Shown here: positions 1-5,196 of the stretch, one piece after another | Layout of the letters: each line of letters starts with the position of its first letter | How positions within the stretch are numbered: the stretch's first letter is position 1 | Assembly: GCA_028717045.1 (NCBI GenBank) | Contig: JAQUON010000093.1 | Coordinates: 1 to 5,196 of the forward strand | Length of the DNA stretch: 5,196 nt | Origin: Candidatus Omnitrophota bacterium | Lineage (GTDB): Bacteria > Omnitrophota > Gorgyraeia > Gygaellales > Profunditerraquicolaceae | Direction of reading: 5' to 3' | Position numbers and translations under genes: made by a program | Notes under the pieces: model-generated | The model's database searches: none | Told to the model about the DNA's origin: nothing | The model's input: only the letters and a program-made list of their open reading frames with translations

Positions 1-306
1 GATATGATAATAAGCAACCCTCCGTATATACGGCAATGTGAAATAGCGCACCTTGCGCCAGAGGTACGGCACCAGCCGCCTGCCGCTCTCGACGGAGGGC
101 TTGACGGACTTGTGTTCTATAGAAGGATTTGTGCGGATGCCCCCCGATTTTTGAAAGCCGACGGTACAGTGATAGTTGAGGTAGGCAGCAGCCAGAAAGA
201 TGCGGTAGTTGAGATTTTCCAGGCGCAGGGGGTTTTGGAGGTAACCAAGATTATAAAGGATTACAGCAGGATTGAGCGTGTAATCGTAGCGCGCGTCAGG
301 GCTTAG
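1..306 (+). CDS. prmC: PrmC, release factor glutamine N5-methyltransferase (3' part only)
   Basis: This is the C-terminal 101 residues of a cytoplasmic SAM-dependent methyltransferase that methylates the Gln of the GGQ motif in peptide release factors RF1 and RF2. The window opens inside the gene. Codon 1 is Asp, and the reading DMIISNPPYI is the family's catalytic motif IV (NPPY, residues 6-9), which binds the target glutamine. The ATG at base 4 is therefore an internal Met, not a start. Downstream come the usual conserved blocks: APEV (about residue 19), the AALDGGLDGL stretch with a following YRRI (about 28-42), and a C-terminal RIERV strand (about 90-94). About 95 residues after NPPY is the normal amount, so the 3' end is intact and about two thirds of the gene lies upstream, outside the window. 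In many bacteria prfA precedes prmC; that cannot be seen here. murA follows after 42 bases. Identification is firm; the distinction from other HemK-type enzymes rests on these blocks. Confidence 0.95.
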   Translation, partial: DMIISNPPYIRQCEIAHLAPEVRHQPPAALDGGLDGLVFYRRICADAPRFLKADGTVIVEVGSSQKDAVVEIFQAQGVLEVTKIIKDYSRIERVIVARVRA

Positions 307-348
307 CAGCACCGGATTAGGATGATAAAGAAAGGATAGAGTGGGACG

Positions 349-1611
349 ATGGATAAATTAATTATTTGCGGCAGAGCACAGCTTAAAGGAGAAGTGGTTA
401 TTTCCGGGTCAAAAAACTCATCGTTGCCCATACTTGCCGCCACACTGCTTACCGATGAACCTTGCATTATCCGGGGAATCCCGCATTTGCGCGATACCCT
501 CACGATGCTGAAGATCTTGCGTTCCTTAGGTAAAGACGTTTCTTTTGACAACGGGATTGCCAGGGTGAATTCTACTAAGAGGCATAGTGTAGTAGCCGAT
601 TATAAACTCGTTTCCACGATGCGCGCTTCTTTCTGTGTGCTGGGTCCGCTCATCGGCAAATATAGAGAAGCCAAGGTCTCGCTTCCAGGCGGCTGTATTA
701 TAGGGGTAAGGCCGGTTGACCTGCATTTAAAAGGCTTAAAGGCCCTGGGTGCGGATATCAAGGTTGATGCGGGGTACGTGATTGCACGCGCCAAGTCTCT
801 TAAAGGGGGGTATGTATATCTGGGCGGTACATTCGGGTCTTCTGTGTTGGCTACGGATAATCTACTTATGGCTGCGGTATTGGGCAAGGGAAAAACCGTG
901 ATTGAAGCGGCTGCGTGCGAGCCGGAAGTCCAGGACTTAGCCGCATTCTTGGTGAAGATGGGAGCTAAGATAAAAGGGCATGGCACGCCGATTATTGAGA
1001 TAGAAGGAGTCAAGCGCCTTCATGGCGCAGAGCATAGGATAATACCCGACCGTATCGAAGCCGGCACCTTTATGATTGCTGCGTTGATTACCGCAGGAGA
1101 TATCCTGATGAAGAATGTCAATTTCCAGCATTTAGGGGCGGTGATCGACAAACTTTTAGAGTCCGGCGCCTCGATAAAGAAGTCGGATAGTTCGCTACGC
1201 GTATATGCCCGGCGCAGATTGCGTTCTGTGAATATTACTACATTGCCGTATCCGGGTTTCCCTACCGATATGCAGGCACAGATGATGAGCCTGATGAGCG
1301 TTACGCCCGGAGTGAGCGTGATTACCGAGAAGGTGTATCCCGACAGGTTCATGCACGTGGCAGAACTTAACCGTATGGGAGCATCCATTCAGCGCGAAGG
1401 GCCGAATGCAATCGTAGAAGGGGTACCACAGCTTTCCGGTGCCCCGGTTATGGCCTCTGACCTTAGGGCATCGGCAAGCCTGGTCTTGGCGGGCCTTGCG
1501 GCAAAAGGAACTACTGCTATCTCTAGGATTTATCACCTCGAGCGGGGATACGAGAACTTAGACATAAAGCTGCGTCACCTGGGCGCCTGTATCCAGAGAG
1601 AAAAGGAATAG
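349..1611 (+). CDS. murA: MurA, UDP-N-acetylglucosamine 1-carboxyvinyltransferase
   Basis: This cytoplasmic enzyme transfers enolpyruvyl from phosphoenolpyruvate to UDP-GlcNAc, the first committed step of peptidoglycan synthesis. The 420 residues match the usual family length and its two-domain inside-out alpha/beta fold. Visible key residues, by family comparison, are Lys22-Asn23 in ISGSKN, Arg92 in MRAS, catalytic Cys116 in the loop PGGCIIG, Arg121 in RPVDLH, Asp307 in FPTDMQAQ, Arg333 in RFMH, Arg373 in DLRASAS and Arg399 in RGYE. Because the loop has Cys rather than Asp, the enzyme is expected to be alkylated by fosfomycin (inference). The ATG start gives the standard N-terminus; an AAAGGA site at 331-336 lies 12 bases upstream, a slightly long spacing. 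No in-frame earlier start is plausible, since the GTG at 341 is out of frame. The gene ends 2 bases before trpG and probably shares its transcript. The protein contains no tryptophan. Confidence 0.98.
   Translation: MDKLIICGRAQLKGEVVISGSKNSSLPILAATLLTDEPCIIRGIPHLRDTLTMLKILRSLGKDVSFDNGIARVNSTKRHSVVADYKLVSTMRASFCVLGPLIGKYREAKVSLPGGCIIGVRPVDLHLKGLKALGADIKVDAGYVIARAKSLKGGYVYLGGTFGSSVLATDNLLMAAVLGKGKTVIEAAACEPEVQDLAAFLVKMGAKIKGHGTPIIEIEGVKRLHGAEHRIIPDRIEAGTFMIAALITAGDILMKNVNFQHLGAVIDKLLESGASIKKSDSSLRVYARRRLRSVNITTLPYPGFPTDMQAQMMSLMSVTPGVSVITEKVYPDRFMHVAELNRMGASIQREGPNAIVEGVPQLSGAPVMASDLRASASLVLAGLAAKGTTAISRIYHLERGYENLDIKLRHLGACIQREKE
1603..1608 (+). promoter_or_regulatory. Ribosome binding site of trpG inside murA
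   Basis: AAGGAA lies 5 bases before the trpG ATG and inside the last codons of murA. Ribosomes finishing murA at the TAG (1609-1611) stop on top of this site, so trpG translation is probably coupled to murA. The site fixes the ATG at 1614 as the start and leaves no room for a separate trp leader. Confidence 0.75.
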
Positions 1612-1613
1612 AT

Positions 1614-2210
1614 ATGCTTTTGGTAATTGATAACTACGATTCTTTTACCTATAACCTGGTCCAGTATTTTCAAGAACTCGGGCAGGAGGTAAAAGTATTC
1701 CGTAACGACAAAATTACCATTGAAAAAATACGGCAGCTTAAGCCCGATTGTATCGTGATTTCTCCCGGCCCGGGAAGGCCAGAACACGCAGGGATCTCCT
1801 GCCAGGTTATTGAACGTTTTGCAGGCGCTGTCGCAATACTGGGCGTATGCCTGGGCCATCAGTGCATCGGCTATACATACGGAGCCAAGGTGGGGATAGC
1901 TAAAAAGATTATGCACGGTAAGACTTCATTGATTTACCACGATAAAAAAACTATTTTTAAAAACATCAAAAATCCTTTCGAAGCGACGCGTTACCATTCT
2001 CTCTTGGTAGAAAAAAAAGGCTTGCCCGAATGCCTGCGTATTACTGCCTGGACAAAAGAGGCAGAGATTATGGGTTTGCAACACAGGGATCAGCCCCTGT
2101 GGGGAGTCCAATTCCATCCCGAATCAATACTCACGCATGTCGGTAAACAGTTACTTGGGAATTTTCTGCGGCAGGCTAAAGCCTATGGCAGGAGATATGC
2201 CTCATTATGA
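1614..2210 (+). CDS. trpG: TrpG, anthranilate synthase glutamine amidotransferase subunit
   Basis: This class I glutamine amidotransferase hydrolyses glutamine and passes ammonia to the chorismate-binding subunit, TrpE for anthranilate or PabB for aminodeoxychorismate. The 198 residues are the usual length for a free-standing subunit. Seen in order are the N-terminal NYDSFTYN block (residues 7-14), the oxyanion loop SPGPGRP (50-56), the nucleophile elbow GVCLGHQ with Cys79, HGKTS (101-105), RYHSL (126-130), and FHPES with His168 and Glu170 completing the catalytic triad. The start is set by AAGGAA 5 bases upstream. The stop overlaps the trpD start as ATGA. TrpG and PabA cannot be separated by sequence alone, and many bacteria use one protein for both. 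The trpDCF neighbours favour the tryptophan role, but no trpE lies next to it. Small departures from the common form are Cys84 after GHQ and Tyr87 where Glu is frequent. The middle (1940-2020) is locally A-rich with A7 and A8 runs. Confidence 0.93.
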   Translation: MLLVIDNYDSFTYNLVQYFQELGQEVKVFRNDKITIEKIRQLKPDCIVISPGPGRPEHAGISCQVIERFAGAVAILGVCLGHQCIGYTYGAKVGIAKKIMHGKTSLIYHDKKTIFKNIKNPFEATRYHSLLVEKKGLPECLRITAWTKEAEIMGLQHRDQPLWGVQFHPESILTHVGKQLLGNFLRQAKAYGRRYASL

Positions 2211-3226
2211 TTCTTGAAGCTACGGAAAGACTTAAGGCGGGCAAGGACTTAAGTTCAGGTCAGATGCGCTCGGTCATGGAAGAAATCATGACCGGGGCTG
2301 TTACTACCGATGCCGTTGTATCTTTCTTACTGGAGTTGGGGAAAAAAGGAGAGACGGTGGAGGAATTGACAGCTGCGGTTTCAGTGATGCGTACGCACGC
2401 AGTCAAGATCAGCGTAGAGGAGGACATCGTGCTGGATACCTGCGGCACGGGAGGAGATAAGAAGGGGACCTTTAACGTTTCTACGGCGGTTGCCTTTGTT
2501 GCCTGCGGTGCAGGCATCACTGTGGCAAAGCACGGGAACCGCTCTATCTCAAGCTCCTCGGGCAGCGCCGATGTCCTTGAAGCCCTGGGTATTAACATTG
2601 TGATGGAGAAAGAAGAAATTATCAGTTGCCTTAAGAACATTGGAATAGCCTTTTTATTCGCGCCTGTAATGCATCCGGCTATGAAATATGCAATGCCGGC
2701 GAGGAAACAGATAGGCGCAAGGACCATTTTTAACATCCTTGGGCCCCTGGCAAATCCGGCGCACGCAACGCATCAGTTAGTAGGCGTCTATGACAGGAAA
2801 CTGACAGAGCCCCTGGCGCGCACGCTCAGTAATCTAGGGGCAAGACACGCCCTCGTCGTTCACGGCGAGGACGGTCTCGACGAAGTAACCACTACTGCCT
2901 TGACTTTTGTTTCCGATGTAAGGGGGGATTTTCTGAAAAATTACCGCATCTGCCCGGAAGATTTCGGGCTTAGGCGGGCTGCGCTAGAGGAGCTTAAAGG
3001 CAGCACTGCCTGTGATAATGCAAAAATTCTCACAGACGTCTTAAGCGGTAAGACTGGTCCTTATCGTGATATTGTGCTCTTAAATGCTGCGTGCGCCATT
3101 TATGCCGCGGATAAGGCGGCTTCGATTAAGGAAGGGCTTAGGCTTGCCTGTATTTCTATCGATTCGGGGAAGGCGCTGGAGAAATTGACACTTCTAAAAG
3201 CATGTTCTAGCAAGGAAGGGCTTTGA
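2207..3226 (+). CDS. trpD: TrpD, anthranilate phosphoribosyltransferase
   Basis: This cytoplasmic enzyme joins anthranilate to phosphoribosyl pyrophosphate, giving N-(5-phosphoribosyl)anthranilate and pyrophosphate. The 339 residues are the usual family length: a small helical N-terminal domain (about 1-70) and a larger alpha/beta domain. The PRPP and substrate motifs are intact: CGTGGD (79-84), KHGNR (108-112), [13 protein letters not shown] (116-128), Arg166 before the GARTIFN block (170-176) as the anthranilate-contacting arginine, LGPLANP (178-184), and the metal-binding Asp-Glu pair in GLDEVT (223-228). The ATG overlaps the trpG stop by 4 bases (ATGA), which is classic translational coupling. 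The best upstream ribosome site, AGGAG at 2190-2194, is 12 bases away, so reinitiation may matter more than a fresh start. The nearby ATG at 2197 is out of frame. The protein contains no tryptophan. It is distinguished from pyrimidine phosphorylases of the same fold by the GTGGD, KHGNR and GLDEVT forms. Confidence 0.97.
   Translation: MILEATERLKAGKDLSSGQMRSVMEEIMTGAVTTDAVVSFLLELGKKGETVEELTAAVSVMRTHAVKISVEEDIVLDTCGTGGDKKGTFNVSTAVAFVACGAGITVAKHGNRSISSSSGSADVLEALGINIVMEKEEIISCLKNIGIAFLFAPVMHPAMKYAMPARKQIGARTIFNILGPLANPAHATHQLVGVYDRKLTEPLARTLSNLGARHALVVHGEDGLDEVTTTALTFVSDVRGDFLKNYRICPEDFGLRRAALEELKGSTACDNAKILTDVLSGKTGPYRDIVLLNAACAIYAADKAASIKEGLRLACISIDSGKALEKLTLLKACSSKEGL
3212..3219 (+). promoter_or_regulatory. 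Ribosome binding site of trpC inside trpD
   Basis: AAGGAAGG sits in the last codons of trpD. AAGGA ends 9 bases before the ATG at 3226, the better spaced of the two candidate trpC starts. The alternative TTG at 3223 lies one codon earlier, so the choice changes the protein by one residue only. Confidence 0.7.
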
Positions 3227-4089
3227 TGAAGAGGGCAGACGCCTTAAAGGATATTATCGTAAAAAAGAACGAAAGGATTGCTTTGGCAAAACAGCAAATC
3301 TCGCAAGAAACGTTGCGCTCTAAAATACTTACCCTGGGACCCACGCTGCCGTTTTTGGAAGCAATCTCCAAGCCCCATACCTTCTCGCTTATCGCAGAGA
3401 TCAAAAAGGCTTCTCCTTCAGGAGGGGTTATTTGCCAGGATTTTAATCCCGTACAAATCGCACGCTATTACCGGGAGGCAGGTGCTGCCGCTATATCGGT
3501 ATTGACGGAAGAAGACTTTTTCCAGGGAAGCGTTTCGTATTTAAGCGATGTCAGAGGGGCAGTTAGCGATATCCCCTTATTACGCAAGGATTTTATTTTT
3601 GAGCCATACCAGATATATGAATCACGCGCGTTCGGCGCGGATGCCGTACTTCTTATCGCAGATCTGCTTTCAAAGGAAAAAATCCAGGAATTGGTTATAC
3701 TGGCGCAAGGGCTTGGTCTTGAATGCCTGGTTGAGGTGCACGAGGAAAAAGAGCTTAAGAAAATACTCAGCCTGAAAATCCCTTTGTCTGGAGTACCGCA
3801 GGAGCGGGCAGCGAAAAAGGTACCGGGCCGCGCGGCACATAAAGAAATTCCCTTTGCGCTGGGCATAAACAACCGTGATTTGCATTCCCTTGAAGTCGAT
3901 TTCAAAACGACTGAAAGGCTTTTTCCTCTGATTCCGAAGGGCAGGGTGATAGTGGTCGAGAGCGGGATAAAGAGTTACCAGGATACCCTCTTTTTAAAGA
4001 TCCTTGGAGTTAATGCAATCCTGGTAGGTGAAGCAATTTTACGTTCGCCGCACATTGTCAGTACCATACAGGAGTTGATGGGTTGGTAA
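3226..4089 (+). CDS. trpC: TrpC, indole-3-glycerol phosphate synthase with an extra internal segment
   Basis: This TIM-barrel enzyme of the cytoplasm closes the indole ring: CdRP to indole-3-glycerol phosphate, water and CO2. With the ATG start it has 287 residues, longer than the usual 250-270. All catalytic positions are present by family comparison: Glu58 and Lys60 in AEIKKASPS, Lys121 in RKDFI, Glu170 in LVEVH, Asn215 in GINNRDL, and Glu245-Ser246 in VESGIK, plus the EDFFQGS block (96-102). The extra length is a Lys/Pro/Ala-rich segment between about residues 184 and 210, in the loop entering strand beta-6 on the face away from the active site. It holds an imperfect internal repeat. Because catalytic residues on both sides remain in frame, the enzyme is probably active. 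The ATG overlaps the trpD stop as TGATG; a TTG one codon earlier is possible. The only Trp is the last residue. Confidence 0.96.
   Translation: MKRADALKDIIVKKNERIALAKQQISQETLRSKILTLGPTLPFLEAISKPHTFSLIAEIKKASPSGGVICQDFNPVQIARYYREAGAAAISVLTEEDFFQGSVSYLSDVRGAVSDIPLLRKDFIFEPYQIYESRAFGADAVLLIADLLSKEKIQELVILAQGLGLECLVEVHEEKELKKILSLKIPLSGVPQERAAKKVPGRAAHKEIPFALGINNRDLHSLEVDFKTTERLFPLIPKGRVIVVESGIKSYQDTLFLKILGVNAILVGEAILRSPHIVSTIQELMGW
3793..3843 (+). repeat. Imperfect tandem repeat inside the trpC insert
   Basis: Two adjacent units, 3793-3819 and 3820-3843, encode VPQERAAKK and VPGRAAHK: six of eight aligned residues are identical, with a one-codon gap. Both start with GTACCG; overall base identity is about two thirds. 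The stretch is markedly GC-richer (33 of 48 bases over 3793-3840) than the coding sequence around it, and carries small palindromes: GGTACC at 3819-3824, GCCGCGCGGC at 3827-3836, and a CCGC/GCGG hairpin at 3796-3807. The units are short, so chance similarity is possible. Confidence 0.5.
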
Positions 4090-4090
4090 C

Positions 4091-4098
4091 GGGGAAGG
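4091..4098 (+). promoter_or_regulatory. Probable ribosome binding site choosing the trpF GTG start
   Basis: GGGGAAGG lies directly after the trpC stop; GGGGA ends 5 bases before the GTG at 4101. A rival site, CAGGAG at 4069-4074, stands 8 bases before an in-frame TTG at 4083. Family comparison favours the GTG, because translation from it begins MKVKICGIT, matching the normal TrpF N-terminus. Confidence 0.55.
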
Positions 4099-4100
4099 CA

Positions 4101-4715
4101 GTGAAGGTCAAGATCTGCGGTATTACCAATGCCGCGGATGCCAGGAGTGCTCTCGAATCCGGTTGCGATGCGCTCGGTTTTGTGTTTTATAAAAAGAGCC
4201 CACGCTATATTGCTCCCCGCAATGCCAAGTCTATCCTGCGCCTGCTTCCCGGCAGCGTGATGCGGGTGGGCGTATTCGTAAACGCAAGAGAAAAAACTAT
4301 CAGGGCCATAGACAAGATGTGCCGTTTCGATATGTTGCAATTCCACGGGAATGAATCTGTCGCGTTCTGCAACCGCTTCAGGAAGAAACGGATAATCAAG
4401 GCCTTCAGGATAAAAGATGCACGCAGCCTTAAGGGGATCGAACGTTACCGGGTGTTTGCGTACCTCTTTGATACATTTACCGCATCAAAGCCTGGCGGTA
4501 CCGGAAAAACGTTTGATTGGAGGCTTCTACGCCGCCTTGCTACATTGCGAAGGCCCATATTTTTGTCAGGGGGCCTTAATGCACGTAATGTGCGCAGGGC
4601 GATAGCTGTCGTAAAGCCCCACTGGGTCGATGTATCGAGCTCTCTAGAGTTGTCCGTTGGCAAAAAGCACCACGGCAGGGTAAGAGGGTTTATCCGGGCG
4701 GCCAAGGCGCAATAA
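4101..4715 (+). CDS. trpF: TrpF, phosphoribosylanthranilate isomerase
   Basis: This TIM-barrel enzyme isomerises N-(5-phosphoribosyl)anthranilate to CdRP (Amadori rearrangement), the substrate of TrpC, whose gene lies just upstream. From the GTG it has 204 residues, the normal length. The general base Cys6 is in KICGIT and the general acid Asp124 in LFDTF. Further family blocks are GFVFY and SPRYI (26-37), RVGVFVN (55-61), QFHG (80-83), GGTGKTFDW (132-140), LSGGLN (155-160) and the phosphate loop VDVSSSLE (176-183). That loop normally reads SSG; here Ser181 replaces the Gly, and the later GKKHH replaces the usual GKKD pattern. The protein is extremely basic: 44 Arg plus Lys against 13 Asp plus Glu. 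An in-frame TTG at 4083 would add six residues and overlap trpC by 7 bases; I prefer the GTG because it fits the family N-terminus. No trpB or trpA follows. Confidence 0.95.
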   Translation: MKVKICGITNAADARSALESGCDALGFVFYKKSPRYIAPRNAKSILRLLPGSVMRVGVFVNAREKTIRAIDKMCRFDMLQFHGNESVAFCNRFRKKRIIKAFRIKDARSLKGIERYRVFAYLFDTFTASKPGGTGKTFDWRLLRRLATLRRPIFLSGGLNARNVRRAIAVVKPHWVDVSSSLELSVGKKHHGRVRGFIRAAKAQ

Positions 4716-4730
4716 TGCTTTTTTAGGTAT

Positions 4731-4735
4731 AAGGA
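4731..4735 (+). promoter_or_regulatory. Ribosome binding site of the last gene
   Basis: AAGGA lies 7 bases before the ATG at 4743, an ordinary spacing that supports this start. The ATG at 4735 overlaps the site and is out of frame. No promoter or terminator is evident in the 27 bases between trpF and this gene. Confidence 0.65.
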
Positions 4736-4742
4736 TGGCAAA

Positions 4743-5196
4743 ATGAAAACAACGCATAAAGTTATCACCGCATCGGCGGTGGCAGCACTAGCCGGAATAT
4801 GGTTTCTTTTATTTTTTTATAACCCAGCACTCCTGACGTATAGAAACGACCTTTTCCGCTACACCGTGCGTTACCCGGCGTCTTTTACGGTCAGCGATAT
4901 GGGGGGGATAGTGAGTTTTGTATCGCCACGCAGCAGCGACAACGACATTTTTTTTGAGAGCGTCAATATTATCGTGCAGAATTTTGGCAGTAAATCGCTG
5001 ACCCTCCAGGAGTATTATAAGGCGACTAAGGAGGCGCTCGAAGAGCCGACCTCAAGCACGAAAATAACCCAGGTAAAGAAAGTAAGGCTCGCGCACAGGC
5101 AGGAGGCGTACTCGCTGCTTTTTTCAACGCTTGAACGGGGCGTTTTTGTCAAATGCCTTCAGACAATTTTCGTGTATAAGAATAAAGGATATATTA
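4743..5196 (+). CDS. Membrane-anchored protein with PsbP-like domain (5' part only)
   Basis: An open frame runs from the ATG at 4743 to the end of the window without a stop: 151 residues, 3' end missing. The N-terminus is MKTTHK followed by a hydrophobic stretch (about 7-26, with WFLLFFY), which reads as a signal anchor. There is no lipobox Cys and no clear signal peptidase I site, so the rest probably faces the periplasm or cell exterior. From about residue 33 the pattern FRYTVRYPASF, then a VSFVSP strand (57-62), ESVNIIVQNF (72-81), TLQEYY (87-92) and later CLQTIFVYKNKGYI resembles PsbP-like domains of bacterial anchored proteins and lipoproteins (the PsbP_2 type), whose role outside photosynthesis is unknown. 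The family call is from pattern memory and is moderate. G7 (4901-4907) and T8 (4948-4955) runs lie in the frame. Close spacing to trpF suggests co-transcription, not shared function. Confidence 0.7.
   Translation, partial: MKTTHKVITASAVAALAGIWFLLFFYNPALLTYRNDLFRYTVRYPASFTVSDMGGIVSFVSPRSSDNDIFFESVNIIVQNFGSKSLTLQEYYKATKEALEEPTSSTKITQVKKVRLAHRQEAYSLLFSTLERGVFVKCLQTIFVYKNKGYI

Noticed and set aside
4..6. ATG at base 4 as the start of a 100-residue gene
   Set aside because: The frame is open from base 1, and the NPPY motif immediately after is internal to PrmC; the gene begins upstream of the window.
307..348. Promoter or attenuator between prmC and murA
   Set aside because: The 42 bases hold a ribosome binding site but no -35/-10 pair or hairpin that I could support.
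600..1013. Reverse-strand open frame of 137 residues inside murA
   Set aside because: It lies antisense to the conserved murA frame, has low-complexity Ser/Pro/Ala content, shows no recognisable motif and has no operon context.
1594..1616. Tryptophan leader peptide, T-box or attenuator before trpG
   Set aside because: Only 2 bases separate murA and trpG, and no Trp-rich short frame or alternative hairpins are visible there.
2260..2736. Reverse-strand open frame of 158 residues inside trpD
   Set aside because: It is a shadow of a strongly conserved gene; its composition mirrors the TrpD codons and no domain is recognisable.
3185..3213. TTGACA with 17-base spacing to TAGCAA as an internal promoter for trpC
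   Set aside because: The -35 is perfect but the -10 matches only three of six bases, and it lies in coding DNA of a tightly coupled operon; chance is likely.
4709..4724. GCA-ATAA-TGC followed by T6 after trpF as an intrinsic terminator
   Set aside because: The stem has only three base pairs and overlaps the trpF stop codon; it is too weak to terminate.

Overview
The window is a compact, single-strand (+) run of bacterial housekeeping and biosynthetic genes with almost no intergenic DNA. In order it holds: the 3' end of prmC (release-factor glutamine methyltransferase), complete murA (first committed step of peptidoglycan synthesis), complete trpG, trpD, trpC and trpF (tryptophan pathway from anthranilate to CdRP, the linear substrate of TrpC, and on to indole-3-glycerol phosphate), and the 5' end of a membrane-anchored protein with a PsbP-like domain. 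There are no RNA genes, mobile elements, CRISPR arrays, integrase-type genes or convincing terminators. No stretch over 300 bases lacks a gene; the longest gap is 42 bases, between prmC and murA.

The genes look like one transcription unit. murA and trpG are 2 bases apart, with the trpG ribosome site inside the end of murA. trpG/trpD overlap as ATGA, trpD/trpC as TGATG, and trpC/trpF are separated by 11 bases or overlap by 7, depending on the trpF start. The last gene follows after 27 bases. There is therefore no room for a trp leader peptide or attenuator directly before the trp genes, and their transcription probably comes from the prmC-murA side.

The pathway set is partial. trpE does not precede trpG (murA sits there), and trpB and trpA do not follow trpF, so these must lie elsewhere or be missing. 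The TrpG partner could be TrpE or PabB; the adjacent trpDCF favours TrpE.

The organism is a peptidoglycan-making bacterium with roughly balanced GC, frequent AGG (Arg) and ATA (Ile) codons, and a MurA with the usual catalytic Cys. The prmC-murA linkage, codon style and PsbP-like anchored protein recall uncultured lineages such as Omnitrophota. That is only an impression from pattern memory and needs a phylogenetic placement.

Most of the window is ordinary. The most unusual local signal is a GC-rich, palindrome-bearing, in-frame insert of about 23 codons in trpC, flanked by a short direct repeat. Lesser points are the extremely basic TrpF, the murA-trp coupling without trpE, and a non-standard residue in the TrpF phosphate loop.
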